In this document: piece by piece, positions 20,325 through 29,820 of the stretch
How positions within the stretch are numbered: the first letter of the stretch is position 1
Layout: each line of letters opens with the position of its first letter
DNA from: Serratia fonticola
GTDB taxonomy: Bacteria; Pseudomonadota; Gammaproteobacteria; Enterobacterales; Enterobacteriaceae
Direction: 5' to 3'
Length of the DNA: 64,000 nucleotides
NCBI RefSeq assembly: GCF_001006005.1
Contig: NZ_CP011254.1
Coordinates: 124,001 to 188,000 of the forward strand
The notes under the pieces: generated by a model
Database searches by the model: none
What the model was told of the DNA's origin: nothing
What the model saw: the letters and a program-made list of their open reading frames with translations, nothing else
Position numbers and translations under genes: made by a program

Positions 20325-21374
20325 ATGACAGATATTGCACAATTGTTAGGTAAGGAAGCGGAAGACCTTTTGCAACACCGCTGCACCACCATCCCTGCGG
20401 AAAATCTGTACCTGCCCGGTGGCGACTTTGTTGATCGGGTGATGATCGACAACAACCGCCCAAACAGCGTGCTGCGCTCAATGCAAACCTTGCTCAACCA
20501 TGGCCGCCTGGCGGGCACCGGTTACCTGTCGATCCTGCCGGTCGATCAAGGTGTGGAGCACTCTGCCGGGGCCTCATTTGCCGCCAACCCGCTCTATTTT
20601 GATCCAAAAAACATCGTTGAACTGGCGATCGAAGCCGGGTGTAACTGCGTGGCATCCACTTACGGCGTGCTGGCTTCGGTCTCCCGCCGCTACGCCCACA
20701 AGATCCCGTTCCTGGTCAAACTGAACCACAACGAAACCCTGAGTTACCCAACGCAATACGACCAGACCCTGTATGCCAGCGTTGAGCAGGCGTTCAACAT
20801 GGGGGCGGTGGCGGTTGGTGCAACCATTTACTTCGGTTCCGAGCAATCACGCCGCCAGATTGAAGAAATCTCGATCGCCTTTGAGCGCGCTCACGAACTG
20901 GGCATGGTGACCGTATTGTGGGCCTATCTACGTAACCCTGCGTTCAATAAGGATGGCGTCGATTATCATTCCAGCGCCGATCTGACAGGCCAAGCCAACC
21001 ACATTGCGGCCACCATCGGTGCCGATATCGTCAAACAGAAAATGGCCGAGAACAACGGCGGCTACCGTGCAGTGAAATTCGGTTATACCGACGATCGCGT
21101 CTATGACAAGCTGACCACCGATCACCCGATCGATCTGGTGCGCTACCAGTTGGCAAACTGCTACATGGGCCGTGCCGGTTTGATCAACTCTGGCGGCGCG
21201 GCAGGGGAAAACGACCTGCAAGAGTCAGTGCGTACCGCCGTGATCAACAAGCGGGCTGGTGGGATGGGCCTGATCCTGGGGCGTAAAGCGTTCAAGAAAT
21301 CGATGAAGGATGGCATCGCCCTGATCAATGCCGTGCAGGACACCTATCTCGACAATAGCGTCACCATCGCTTAA
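20325..21374 (+). CDS. fbaB: Class I fructose-bisphosphate aldolase FbaB
   Basis: 349 aa DhnA-type class I aldolase, cleaving fructose 1,6-bisphosphate to DHAP and glyceraldehyde 3-phosphate through a Schiff-base lysine. Conserved blocks: [17 protein letters not shown], the strand with [13 protein letters not shown], and [13 protein letters not shown] (Schiff-base Lys region). The C-terminal phosphate loop [12 protein letters not shown] is also present. E. coli FbaB has 350 aa and is induced under gluconeogenic conditions. It has its own upstream region of about 250 bases and its own terminator. Confidence 0.95.
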   Translation: MTDIAQLLGKEAEDLLQHRCTTIPAENLYLPGGDFVDRVMIDNNRPNSVLRSMQTLLNHGRLAGTGYLSILPVDQGVEHSAGASFAANPLYFDPKNIVELAIEAGCNCVASTYGVLASVSRRYAHKIPFLVKLNHNETLSYPTQYDQTLYASVEQAFNMGAVAVGATIYFGSEQSRRQIEEISIAFERAHELGMVTVLWAYLRNPAFNKDGVDYHSSADLTGQANHIAATIGADIVKQKMAENNGGYRAVKFGYTDDRVYDKLTTDHPIDLVRYQLANCYMGRAGLINSGGAAGENDLQESVRTAVINKRAGGMGLILGRKAFKKSMKDGIALINAVQDTYLDNSVTIA

Positions 21375-21403
21375 TCGTTATTTATCAAATTATTAGTCTT
21401 CAA

Positions 21404-21427
21404 GGCTCAGCTCTGCTGGGCCTTTTT
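21404..21427 (+). terminator. Rho-independent terminator after fbaB
   Basis: GGCTCAGC (21404-21411) / GCTGGGCC (21415-21422), then five T residues. Confidence 0.85.
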
Positions 21428-21467
21428 CATGTCCTAACTCCCCTCTCCCTTCATCAATGATTGTTTT

Positions 21468-21526
21468 TCTTTCAACTTAATCTTTCACAATAAAATATTT
21501 ATCTTTCAAAGTGTGATCCATTTAAA
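21468..21526 (+). promoter_or_regulatory. srl control region: TCTTTCA repeats and CRP half-site
   Basis: Three direct copies of TCTTTCA(A/C) start at 21468, 21481 and 21502 (spacing 13 and 21). Phased direct repeats of this kind suit a DeoR-family repressor such as SrlR. AAAGTGTGATC at 21509-21519 is a CRP left half without a good right half; the E. coli srl promoter is CRP-dependent. Assignment is inferred. Confidence 0.4.
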
Positions 21527-21596
21527 ACAAAAGCCGAACCAAAGTGGTTACTGTATGACCCATGGCGACAGAGCCGCACTTCGCTCCAGGCCATAG

Positions 21597-22166
<570 letters not shown>

Positions 22167-22181
22167 TTTGTGGAGCGCAGC

Positions 22182-23171
22182 ATGAGTGCTTATATCCGTA
22201 TTGAGAAAGGTGCTGGCGGCTGGGGTGGCCCACTACAGTTACCTATCGAGCCAGGTAAGAAAATCGTCTATATCACCGCCGGTACCCGCCCGGCGATCGT
22301 CGACAAACTCAGCGATTTAACCGGCTGGCCTGCGGTAGACGGTTTCAAAGAAGGCGAACCACCGGCGGAAGAGATTGGTCTGGCGATTATTGACTGTGGG
22401 GGGACGTTGCGTTGTGGCATCTATCCTAAACGCCGCATCCCAACCATCAATATTCATTCAACTGGCCGCTCTGGCCCGCTGGCGCAGTTTATTCTGGAGG
22501 ATATTTACGTTTCCGGCGTACGGGAAAACAACATCAGCCTGATTGAGGTTGCACAAGGGGCTGAAACTCCTCCGCTCACCGAAAAACAGCCACAACCAAA
22601 GGTTCGTGACTACGATACCAGCAAAAAAATCACCGAACAGAGCGATGGCCTGTTGGCAAAAGTCGGGATGGGGATGGGCTCGGTGGTAGCGGTGTTCTTC
22701 CAGTCTGGGCGTGACACCATCGACACCGTGTTAAAAACCATTCTGCCGTTTATGGCCTTCGTCTCGGCGCTGATCGGCATCATCATGGCCTCTGGTCTGG
22801 GTGACTTTATCGCCCACGGCCTGACGCCGCTGGCCAACAGCCCAATCGGCTTGGTGACGTTGGCGCTGATTTGTTCCTTCCCCCTGCTTTCACCGTTCCT
22901 CGGCCCTGGCGCCGTCATCGCTCAGGTCATCGGCGTGTTGGTGGGCGTACAGATTGGTCTTGGCCATATCCCCCCTCAGTTGGCGCTCCCGGCGCTGTTC
23001 GCCATTAACGCCCAGGCCGCCTGTGACTTTATCCCGGTGGGTCTGTCCCTGGCAGAGGCCAAGCAGGATACGGTGCGTGTCGGCGTCCCTTCGGTACTGG
23101 TTGGGCGCTTCCTCACTGGCGCACCTACGGTACTGATCGCCTGGGCCGCATCGGCCTTTATCTATCAATAA
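22182..23171 (+). CDS. srlE: PTS glucitol/sorbitol transporter subunit IIB/IIC2 (SrlE)
   Basis: 330 codons (329 aa): an N-terminal IIB domain with probable phosphorylated Cys72 ([11 protein letters not shown]), a linker (about 125-160), then a membrane part with [20 protein letters not shown] and [20 protein letters not shown]. Receives phosphate from SrlB and passes it to incoming sorbitol. ATG 22182 was chosen over the in-frame GTG/TTG upstream because GGAG (22172-22175) is correctly spaced and the protein then starts like E. coli SrlE. Confidence 0.94.
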   Translation: MSAYIRIEKGAGGWGGPLQLPIEPGKKIVYITAGTRPAIVDKLSDLTGWPAVDGFKEGEPPAEEIGLAIIDCGGTLRCGIYPKRRIPTINIHSTGRSGPLAQFILEDIYVSGVRENNISLIEVAQGAETPPLTEKQPQPKVRDYDTSKKITEQSDGLLAKVGMGMGSVVAVFFQSGRDTIDTVLKTILPFMAFVSALIGIIMASGLGDFIAHGLTPLANSPIGLVTLALICSFPLLSPFLGPGAVIAQVIGVLVGVQIGLGHIPPQLALPALFAINAQAACDFIPVGLSLAEAKQDTVRVGVPSVLVGRFLTGAPTVLIAWAASAFIYQ

Positions 23172-23189
23172 ATTTCCCGGAGGAAAACC

Positions 23190-23552
23190 ATGAGCACCAT
23201 TTTCCAGACCACTATCACCCAGATTGGCGGCTGCGCCCGTGACGCACTGTTGGACAACATGCTGATCACCTTCCGCGAAGGCGCTCCGGCAGATATTGAA
23301 GAGTACTGCTTCATCCACCAGCACGGCGAGACCGCCGGTGAATTACAAACCGGGGGCGTGATGGAGCTTGGCGATCGGCGCTATCCCATCACCGCCGTCG
23401 GAGAAGTTGCCACCCAGAACCTGCGCGAACTGGGCCATATCACCATACGTTTTGATGGAGAAACTCAGGCCGAATTCCCTGGCACGATCCACGTAACAGG
23501 CAGCACGCCCGCTGATATCCCGTTAGGCAGCACACTGAAATTTATCGCATAA
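23190..23552 (+). CDS. srlB: PTS glucitol/sorbitol transporter subunit IIA (SrlB)
   Basis: 120 aa cytosolic IIA component (E. coli 123 aa). His43 in CFIHQHGE is the likely phospho-acceptor from HPr. A GGAGG ribosome site at 23177-23181 precedes the ATG. It lies 18 bases after srlE and 10 before srlD. Confidence 0.93.
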   Translation: MSTIFQTTITQIGGCARDALLDNMLITFREGAPADIEEYCFIHQHGETAGELQTGGVMELGDRRYPITAVGEVATQNLRELGHITIRFDGETQAEFPGTIHVTGSTPADIPLGSTLKFIA

Positions 23553-23562
23553 GGAGTAGATC

Positions 23563-24342
23563 ATGTCTGAAGTAGCTGTAGTGATTGGCGGTGGCCAAAC
23601 GTTGGGGGCTTTCCTGTGCCATGGCCTGGCTGAAGCGGGTTATCGCGTTGCGGTCGCCGATTTGAATGCCGACAACGCCAATCTGGTGGCACAGCAAATC
23701 AATCAGGAGTTCGGGGCCGATCGCGCCATCGGTTTCCAGGCCGATGCCACCGATGAGGCCAGCGTTATCGCGCTGGCTGGTGCAGTCGACCGGGCTTTCG
23801 GTCAGACCAACCTATTGGTGTACAGCGCCGGGATTGCCAAAGCCGCGCCGATCACCGATTTCCCACTGGGGGATTTTGACCGCTCCTTGCAGGTGAACCT
23901 GGTGGGTTATTTCCTGTGTGCCCGCGAGTTCTCTCGCCTGATGATCCGCGACGGTATTGCCGGGCGCATCATTCAAATCAACTCTAAATCCGGCAAGGTC
24001 GGCAGCAAGCATAATTCCGGCTACAGCGCCGCCAAGTTCGGTGGCGTTGGTTTGACACAGTCGCTGGCGCTCGATCTGGCCGATTACGGTATTACCGTGC
24101 ACTCTCTGATGCTCGGTAACCTGCTGAAGTCGCCGATGTTCCAGTCGCTATTGCCGCAATATGCGCAGAAGCTGGGCATCAAGCCGGAAGAAGTTGAGAA
24201 ATATTACACCGATAAGGTGCCACTGAAACGCGGCTGTGACTACCAGGACGTGCTGAACACGCTGCTGTTTTATGCCAGCGATAAAGCCTCTTACTGCACC
24301 GGCCAGTCGATTAACATTACTGGTGGGCAGGTGATGTTCTAA
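23563..24342 (+). CDS. srlD: Sorbitol-6-phosphate 2-dehydrogenase (SrlD)
   Basis: 259 aa short-chain dehydrogenase oxidising sorbitol 6-phosphate to fructose 6-phosphate with NAD. Glycine-rich GGGQTLGAFLC at residues 9-19; the NAG-like YSAGIAKAAP; catalytic Ser in INSKSGKVG; Tyr154 and Lys158 in GYSAAKFGG. Same length as the E. coli enzyme. The next gene, srlM, is 511 bases away because of a repeat insertion. Confidence 0.95.
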   Translation: MSEVAVVIGGGQTLGAFLCHGLAEAGYRVAVADLNADNANLVAQQINQEFGADRAIGFQADATDEASVIALAGAVDRAFGQTNLLVYSAGIAKAAPITDFPLGDFDRSLQVNLVGYFLCAREFSRLMIRDGIAGRIIQINSKSGKVGSKHNSGYSAAKFGGVGLTQSLALDLADYGITVHSLMLGNLLKSPMFQSLLPQYAQKLGIKPEEVEKYYTDKVPLKRGCDYQDVLNTLLFYASDKASYCTGQSINITGGQVMF

Positions 24343-24390
24343 TTTACGGGCTGGGAATAAGGGCTAACTAAAATATGTACCTAACAGCCC

Positions 24391-24807
24391 CTCACCCCCC
24401 CCTCTCCCAATGCATAGACCGTGCTCCTCATGGACACCTGTTTTAGGGAGAGGGAGCCAGTTCGGTGTCGCAATCAGGTGCTGGAGATCATCTGTGGCAT
24501 AGGCTCAACGGCTAGGTACGAAAGTTAATTCGTAGCACGTACAGTCCCCTCTCCCTGTGGATGAGGGAGCCAGTTCGGTGTCGCGGTAAGGTGCTGGAGA
24601 TCATCTGTGGCATAGGCTCAATGGCTAGGTACGAAAGTTAATTCGTAGCACGTACAGTCCCCTCTCCCTGTGGATGAGGGAGCCAGTTCGGTGTCGCGGT
24701 AAGGTGCTGGAGATCATCTGTGGCATAGGCTCAATGGCTAGGTACGAAAGTTAATTCGTAGCACGTACAGTCCCCTCTCCCTGTGGGAGAGGGTTAGGGT
24801 GAGGGGA
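24391..24807. repeat. 113-bp tandem repeat array bounded by inverted C-rich/G-rich ends
   Basis: Three consecutive 113-bp copies begin (at GAGCCAGTTCGGTGTCG) near 24454, 24567 and 24680; copies 2 and 3 look identical, and copy 1 differs slightly (CAATCAG for CGGTAAG, one later C/T). Each unit ends in CCCCTCTCCCTGTGGATGAGGGAG, which can fold (CTCCC/GGGAG), and holds TACGAAAGTTAATTCGTA, a 6-bp stem hairpin. The array is framed by CCCCTCACCCCC at 24391 and GGGTTAGGGTGAGGGG at 24790-24805, inverse complements of each other. It is non-coding and lies inside the srl operon. Too long a period for CRISPR and no unique spacers. Confidence 0.9.
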
Positions 24808-24853
24808 CGATCACCGGACTCTCACCTTTATCTTCACACAGGAGAACAACCGT

Positions 24854-25210
24854 ATGACCAGCGCACTAGTTACCTTCGCCGTTATCGCCTGGCTGCTGCA
24901 AATCGCCTTGGGTTGGTGGCAGCTCGAACGCTTTAACCGCGCGTTCGAGAGCCTATGCCAGTTAGGCACCGTGGGCGTTGGCCGCTCTGGGGGCCGGTTC
25001 AAACCCCGCGTGGTATTGGCGCTGGCGTTTGACGCCCAACAGCGGGTATGTGGCAGCATGCTGATGCGCGGCCTGACCATCTTCGCCCAGCCGAAACAAC
25101 TCACGCAGTTACATGGTATGCACCAGCAACAACTCTGCCCAGATGTGATCTTTCCTCAGGATCGGGCATGCCAAACTGCACTATCGTTAGCGATCGCACC
25201 GAAATCATGA
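24854..25210 (+). CDS. srlM: Glucitol operon activator GutM (SrlM)
   Basis: 118 aa, GutM family, matching E. coli GutM (119 aa). The first about 20 residues form a hydrophobic helix (FAVIAWLLQIALGWWQ), then RFNRAFESLC, the conserved GVGRSGGRFKPR, and MLMRGLTIFAQPK. In E. coli it is needed for full srl expression, but how it acts is not clear; the N-terminal helix suggests membrane association. Separated from srlD by the 113-bp repeat array; the start is preceded by CAGGAGAACAACC. Confidence 0.92.
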   Translation: MTSALVTFAVIAWLLQIALGWWQLERFNRAFESLCQLGTVGVGRSGGRFKPRVVLALAFDAQQRVCGSMLMRGLTIFAQPKQLTQLHGMHQQQLCPDVIFPQDRACQTALSLAIAPKS

Positions 25211-25293
25211 TATTTTCACATTAAAAGACATTACCTTTCATAGTGAACTATATCACCGAGAGGAATGGTCAACTCTTGTGAACAGGGATCTCT

Positions 25294-26070
25294 ATGAAAC
25301 CAAAGCAGCGGCAAGCCGCTATCCTCGAATACTTGCAGCGGCATGGCAAAACGGCAGTGGATGCCCTGGCAGAGCATTTCTCCACGACCGGCACCACCAT
25401 CCGTAAAGATCTCACCTTGCTGGAAGAAGAAGGCGAGGTGATCCGCACCTATGGCGGCGTGGTGCTTAGCCGTGACGATGGCGATCAGCCCATCGATCGT
25501 AAAACCCATATCAACACCGAAAAGAAACGCCAGATCGCCTATGCGGCCATCAAGCTGATCGACGATGGTGATTCGCTGATCTTTGACGCAGGCAGCACGG
25601 TATTGCAGATGGTGCCCCATCTGGCGCAGTTCAATAACATCACCGTGATGACCAACAGCCTGACTATCGTTAACGCGCTGGTGGAACTGGATAACGATCA
25701 AACCATCCTGATGCCCGGCGGCACCTACCGTAAAAAATCCGCCTCCTTCCATGGCAGCCTGGCGGAGTCGGCATTTCAGCAGTTCAGCTTCGATAAGCTG
25801 TTTATTGGGGCCGACGGTGTCGACCTCAATGCGGGTGTCACCACCTTTAATGAGGTGCATAATGTCAGCAAGGCGATGTGTGAAGCCGCCAGCCGTATTG
25901 TGTTACTGGTCGATTCCTCGAAGTTTGGTCGCAAAAGCCCCAATGTGGTGTGCGATCTGAGCGTCGTGGATACCCTGATCACCGATAACGGCATCAACCC
26001 GGATTACCTGGCTGCGCTACAGGCCAAAGGTATCAATATCATTCTGGTAGGAGACCCCCTTGATGAGTAA
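25294..26070 (+). CDS. srlR: DeoR-family repressor SrlR (GutR)
   Basis: 258 aa. N-terminal DeoR HTH ([29 protein letters not shown], then [22 protein letters not shown]), C-terminal sugar-phosphate sensing domain with [10 protein letters not shown] and [18 protein letters not shown]. Almost the same size as E. coli SrlR (257 aa). Represses srl in the absence of sorbitol. Overlaps gutQ by 8 bases. Confidence 0.94.
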   Translation: MKPKQRQAAILEYLQRHGKTAVDALAEHFSTTGTTIRKDLTLLEEEGEVIRTYGGVVLSRDDGDQPIDRKTHINTEKKRQIAYAAIKLIDDGDSLIFDAGSTVLQMVPHLAQFNNITVMTNSLTIVNALVELDNDQTILMPGGTYRKKSASFHGSLAESAFQQFSFDKLFIGADGVDLNAGVTTFNEVHNVSKAMCEAASRIVLLVDSSKFGRKSPNVVCDLSVVDTLITDNGINPDYLAALQAKGINIILVGDPLDE

Positions 26071-27034
26071 CGCCACTGCCCTGCTCAACTTTGCCCGTGA
26101 AACGCTGGAAATTGAGCTGACCGAAGCGCAGCGCCTGCTGACACGCCTGGATGACAACTTTGTCCAAGCCTGTGAACTGCTGCTCAACTGCCGTGGCAAG
26201 GCGGTGATTTCCGGTATTGGTAAATCCGGCCATATCGGCAAGAAGATTGCCGCTTCATTGGCCAGCACTGGCACCCCGTCGTTTTTCGTCCATCCGGCGG
26301 AAGCCTTGCATGGCGATTTGGGGATGATCGGCACCGATGATGTGGTGATCTTTATCTCTTATTCAGGCCGCGCCAAAGAACTGGATCTGATCCTGCCTCT
26401 GCTGGCAGAGAGCAAGATCCCAGTCATTGCCATGACCGGTGGCAAAGAGTCGCCACTGGCGCTCGGGGCTGCCTGTACGTTAGATATCAGCGTTGAACGT
26501 GAAGCCTGCCCGATGGGCCTGGCACCAACCTCCAGCGGAGTGACTACGCTGATGATGGGGGATGCATTAGCGATGGCCCTGATGCGACAGCGCGGTTTTA
26601 ATGCCGAGGATTTTGCCCGCTCCCATCCAGGTGGCAGCCTGGGTGCTCGCCTACTAAATCGCGTCCATCATTTGATGCGTACCGGCGATCGTCTGCCGAT
26701 GGTGCAAGAAAGCGCCAACGTGATGGAAGCCATGCTGGAGTTGAGCCGTACCGGCCTAGGCTTGGTAGCCGTATGTGATGCACAGCAAAAAGTGGTGGGG
26801 GTGTTTACCGACGGTGACCTGCGCCGCTGGTTGGTGAAGGGCAATAGCCTCAATGACGGCCTCAGCCCGGCGATCACTCGCCCCGGCTACCGGTTGCCAG
26901 AACAGTGGCGTGCCGGGGAAGCCCTGGAAGCGCTGCACGAACAACATATCAGCGCCGCTCCGGTGGTGGACATCGATGGCGTACTGGTAGGGGCAATCAA
27001 CCTGCACGACCTGCATCAGGCCGGGATCGGCTGA
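26063..27034 (+). CDS. gutQ: Arabinose-5-phosphate isomerase GutQ
   Basis: 323 aa. SIS domain (about 40-170) with [39 protein letters not shown] and the SYSGRAKE phosphate loop, followed by two CBS domains (about 205-320) including [24 protein letters not shown]. Converts ribulose 5-phosphate to arabinose 5-phosphate, the KDO precursor; a paralogue of KdsD. ATG 26063 overlaps srlR by 8 bases; a TTG one codon earlier is also in frame. Last gene of the srl operon, followed by a palindrome. Confidence 0.94.
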   Translation: MSNATALLNFARETLEIELTEAQRLLTRLDDNFVQACELLLNCRGKAVISGIGKSGHIGKKIAASLASTGTPSFFVHPAEALHGDLGMIGTDDVVIFISYSGRAKELDLILPLLAESKIPVIAMTGGKESPLALGAACTLDISVEREACPMGLAPTSSGVTTLMMGDALAMALMRQRGFNAEDFARSHPGGSLGARLLNRVHHLMRTGDRLPMVQESANVMEAMLELSRTGLGLVAVCDAQQKVVGVFTDGDLRRWLVKGNSLNDGLSPAITRPGYRLPEQWRAGEALEALHEQHISAAPVVDIDGVLVGAINLHDLHQAGIG

Positions 27035-27040
27035 TATCAC

Positions 27041-27064
27041 GTAGGGGCGTAGCATGCTACGCCC
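27041..27064. repeat. REP-like palindrome, copy 4
   Basis: GTAG then the perfect palindrome GGGCGTAGCA/TGCTACGCCC at 27045-27064, between convergent gutQ and ivy. The arms have paired changes relative to the other copies (GTAGCA/TGCTAC), so pairing is conserved while sequence varies. Confidence 0.8.
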
Positions 27065-27104
27065 GCTTAACTACCCTGGCGCGTAGCTTTGCCCCTCAGC
27101 AGCG

Positions 27105-27563
27105 TTACTTCCAGTCCGGATTACCCTCAAACTGTTTCTTCAGCAACGCTTTCATCTGATCATCCGGTTTACCCAGCCATTGATATTTGGCGTATTTCTT
27201 CGGATGGTCGATGGCCTGCGGCTTATTGTGCACTTCAACCCGCACGCCCCAAGCCTGGGACTTGTCTGCTTTAAAAGCCACAATCATAAAGTTATTGGCG
27301 CAGTCATGCGGCTTGCAGATATTACCGATCTGGTAGCTTTGCCCTTGCCAGGTGACAGTTTCGGCTGGTGTGGAAGTGCCGATCCCTTTGCGCGCCCAAC
27401 CCGGTAACTGTGCTTGGCCCTTTACCATATTTTTCCAACTGGTTTGGTAGCCCGGCTGCTGGATCAGATCTGAGGCAGTGATAATCTGTTCGGCAAAACT
27501 GCCGGTGCTAAATCCAAGCAGGGTCGCAACCAGGGCTCCCAGCAACCTCTTTTTTCCTATCAT
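27105..27563 (-). CDS. ivy: Inhibitor of vertebrate lysozyme (Ivy family)
   Basis: 152 aa with a clear Sec signal peptide (MIGKKRLLGALVATLLGFSTGSFA, cleavage about 24/25). The Ivy hallmark CKPHDC occupies residues 83-88; this loop with its disulfide inserts its His into the lysozyme active site. Periplasmic inhibitor of C-type lysozymes that protects against host lysozyme and may limit endogenous wall lysis. Similar in length to E. coli Ivy (157 aa). It runs convergently to gutQ and is not part of the srl operon. Confidence 0.88.
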   Translation of the reverse strand: MIGKKRLLGALVATLLGFSTGSFAEQIITASDLIQQPGYQTSWKNMVKGQAQLPGWARKGIGTSTPAETVTWQGQSYQIGNICKPHDCANNFMIVAFKADKSQAWGVRVEVHNKPQAIDHPKKYAKYQWLGKPDDQMKALLKKQFEGNPDWK

Positions 27564-27582
27564 GGTCTTCTCCCTCGGTAAA

Positions 27583-27858
27583 TCAAAAGCGTAGCTCCAA
27601 GTAGCTCAGACCACAATTAAACGGGAAAGTTGGCTCAGCGTTTTTCGTCAGACTACCTGCCAATACCCTTTTTTGGTTGCCCCAACCCTGATTAACCGCT
27701 TTCGCTCCAGGAAGCGGAGGTAAATTTTCTTCCGACATTTCTTCCGACATTTCTTCCGACATTTTGGCTAGGATTCTCTGCTTGTCACCAATATCTTCAG
27801 TTAATGCCGCCACCCGTTTCGCCAGAATAATCTCAACCTCAGGCTCACCACCAGGCAT
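27583..27858 (-). other. Doubtful small ORF with a 12-bp tandem repeat
   Basis: 91 codons downstream of, and overlapping by 14 bases, thiD. It contains three tandem copies of CTTCCGACATTT (about 27729-27764, read as MSEE repeats) and ends with an aromatic stretch. No ribosome site before the ATG, no family recognised. It may be a gene remnant or just non-coding DNA; the repeat is certain, the coding status is not. Confidence 0.25.
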
Positions 27859-28645
27859 GGAAATGGTGTACCGGCCCAATTCCCTGCCCCACCTCCAGGC
27901 TATCGGCCTGCTGTAAAGCCAGTTGCAGGTAGTTTTTTGCCGCTGCCACGGTATCGGCCCAGTTCTGGTGGCGCGGGCGCAGGGCAGCCAATGCCGCAGA
28001 TAAGGTGCAACCAGTGCCGTGCGTGTGCCTGGTCGCTATGCGTGGCGCACTAAAGCGCTGCTCAAAGCCGGGAGTAAATAACCAGTCTGGGCTTTCCTCT
28101 TCACTTAGGTGGCCGCCCTTCATCAACACCGCCTGACAGCCCATCGCCAACAATGCCTGGCCCTGCTCACGCATTTGCGATTCGTTTTGTGCCGGAGCGC
28201 AGGCCAGCAAAGCAGCGGCCTCTGGCAAGTTCGGCGTGATAATGGAAACCAATGGCATTAGCTCACGGCGGATGGACCCCACCGCTTCCGGTGCCAACAG
28301 CGGGTCACCACTTTTAGCCAGCATCACCGTATCCAGCACCACATAAGGCAGCTTGTAATGGCGTAGACGCTCGGCCACTGCCCGCACGATATCGGCATTA
28401 GCCAACATGCCAATTTTAGCGCTGTCGATACGCACATCGCTGAGTACCGAATCCAACTGGGCGGCCACAAATGCCGGTTCGATATGATATACCGACTGTA
28501 CGCCACGGGTGTTCTGCGCCACCAGCGCGGTGATCACGCTGGTGCCATAGGCCCCCAACGCGGAGAAGGCTTTCAGATCGGCCTGAATACCGGCTCCGCC
28601 ACTAGGATCGGTGCCAGCGATGGTGAGAGCGTTAATCCGTTTCAT
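27845..28645 (-). CDS. thiD: Hydroxymethylpyrimidine/phosphomethylpyrimidine kinase ThiD
   Basis: 266 aa ribokinase-fold enzyme phosphorylating HMP and HMP-P in thiamine synthesis and salvage. Motifs: [22 protein letters not shown] at the start (HMP site), [15 protein letters not shown], and the anion-hole stretch [14 protein letters not shown] near residue 210. The ATG at 28645 overlaps the thiM stop by four bases (ATGA); the frame is open upstream but that part lies within thiM. Co-transcribed with thiM under the TPP riboswitch. Confidence 0.95.
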   Translation of the reverse strand: MKRINALTIAGTDPSGGAGIQADLKAFSALGAYGTSVITALVAQNTRGVQSVYHIEPAFVAAQLDSVLSDVRIDSAKIGMLANADIVRAVAERLRHYKLPYVVLDTVMLAKSGDPLLAPEAVGSIRRELMPLVSIITPNLPEAAALLACAPAQNESQMREQGQALLAMGCQAVLMKGGHLSEEESPDWLFTPGFEQRFSAPRIATRHTHGTGCTLSAALAALRPRHQNWADTVAAAKNYLQLALQQADSLEVGQGIGPVHHFHAWW

Positions 28646-29436
28646 AGCAGATCCTCCATGCGCAGTTGGTAGAGAGCATCCAGGAAGGCAGCAGTAAAGC
28701 TGCCAGGGCCAGAACATTGCGCCGTGGCCCTTTCACCACATAGCGCCATCACCCGACAAGCGGTGGCGACGTTATCCAGCCGATCGCCCGGCAAACTGCA
28801 AAACGCTGCCACGACGGCCGAAAGCGCGCAGCCCGTTCCCACCACGCGCGTCATTAATACATCACCACCCGTGACGGCCCAATCTCGTTCACCATCGGTG
28901 ATATAGTCTGTCTCACCGGTGACGGCCACAATGGCCCCGCAATTACGTGCCAATACGCGTGCTGCGGGTAACGCCACCAGCGAGTCATCCTGACTATCCA
29001 CGCCACGGGCGCTGGTCTGCAGGCCACTCAATGCAATGATTTCCGACGCGTTGCCACGGATCGCTGCTGGCCGCAGGGTGAGCAAACGGCGGGCGAAGGT
29101 AGCGCGATATTCCAATCCCCCAACGGCAACCGGATCCAGTAACCAGGGTTTATCAGCACGATTTGCAGCCTCGATGGCGGCTAACATCGACTCTGCCCGC
29201 GATGCGTGCAGGGTGCCGATATTGATCAACAGCGCATCAGCCACGCGGCTGAACTGCGCGGCCTCTTCCGGTTCCACCACCATGGCTGGAGAAGCGCCAA
29301 GCGCCAGCAGCACGTTGGCCGTCAGCTCTTGCACCACTTCGTTGGTCAGGCAGTGGATCAATGGAGGTTGGCGTTTAAATTGGTTAAAACAGGCCGCGGC
29401 ACGGGTGCCGGGTAACACATCAGGTCGAGTGAACAT
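28642..29436 (-). CDS. thiM: Hydroxyethylthiazole kinase ThiM
   Basis: 264 aa kinase of the thiazole salvage branch: phosphorylates 4-methyl-5-(2-hydroxyethyl)thiazole. Recognised by [38 protein letters not shown] and the catalytic glycine/Cys loop [15 protein letters not shown]. Length as in E. coli (262 aa). First gene after the TPP riboswitch; upstream leader about 120 bases. Confidence 0.95.
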   Translation of the reverse strand: MFTRPDVLPGTRAAACFNQFKRQPPLIHCLTNEVVQELTANVLLALGASPAMVVEPEEAAQFSRVADALLINIGTLHASRAESMLAAIEAANRADKPWLLDPVAVGGLEYRATFARRLLTLRPAAIRGNASEIIALSGLQTSARGVDSQDDSLVALPAARVLARNCGAIVAVTGETDYITDGERDWAVTGGDVLMTRVVGTGCALSAVVAAFCSLPGDRLDNVATACRVMALCGERATAQCSGPGSFTAAFLDALYQLRMEDLL

Positions 29437-29484
29437 AATGCTCCCAACCGGCGTTCAAGAAGGCGGGTACCGGTTGAGATACCG

Positions 29485-29559
29485 CGACATCCCTACGCTG
29501 GCATAATCCAGATCAGGTAATACGGGTAATTTCTCAGCCCCTAAGGGCACCCCGTGTCG
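29485..29559 (-). promoter_or_regulatory. TPP riboswitch (THI element) controlling thiMD
   Basis: On the minus strand: P1 arm CGACA (29559-29555), GGGGTGCCC..GGGGCTGAGA, then ACCTGATCTGG, ATTATGCCAGCGTAGGGA, and closing arm TGTCG (29489-29485). These are the invariant TPP-aptamer blocks in the right order. About 50 bases separate it from the thiM start. In enterobacteria this class mainly blocks ribosome access when TPP binds; an inverted arm (GGTATCTCAACCGGTACC) lies between the aptamer and thiM and could be the switching stem. Confidence 0.95.
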
Positions 29560-29568
29560 ACGTATGCC

Positions 29569-29597
29569 ATTATTGGCGTTACGGTCGATAAGGTCAA
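29569..29597 (-). promoter_or_regulatory. thiMD promoter
   Basis: On the minus strand TTGACC (29597-29592), exactly 17 bases, AATAAT (29574-29569). A start 6-8 bases downstream places the first transcribed bases just before the riboswitch P1 arm. Confidence 0.7.
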
Positions 29598-29820
29598 TCC
29601 GAATGGGTATGTGCGAGAGTGAGCTCTGGCCGCCACCAACATCGTCTGTCCTACGGCCTAACAGACTCTTTGATAGCGATATAGGGTAGTTTAAACACCG
29701 CATCTTCCCAGAGCGCAAAAAGGGATGCTTATTGCAGAACTTTAAGAACAAACGGTGTGTTCTACCATTAAGCAAGGCAAACAAGGGGTCTGTCTCGCTA
29801 AGTACATGTGCTAATTAAAG

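Noticed and set aside
24391..24807. Repeat array as a possible CRISPR
   Set aside because: The units are contiguous 113-bp direct copies without unique spacers, and no cas gene is nearby.
28646..28717. Longer start for thiD
   Set aside because: The extension lies inside thiM and lacks homology; the ATG at 28645 overlapping the thiM stop is the conserved arrangement.
29455..29784. 109-codon minus-strand frame upstream of thiM
   Set aside because: Spans the thiMD promoter and TPP riboswitch; no family resemblance.
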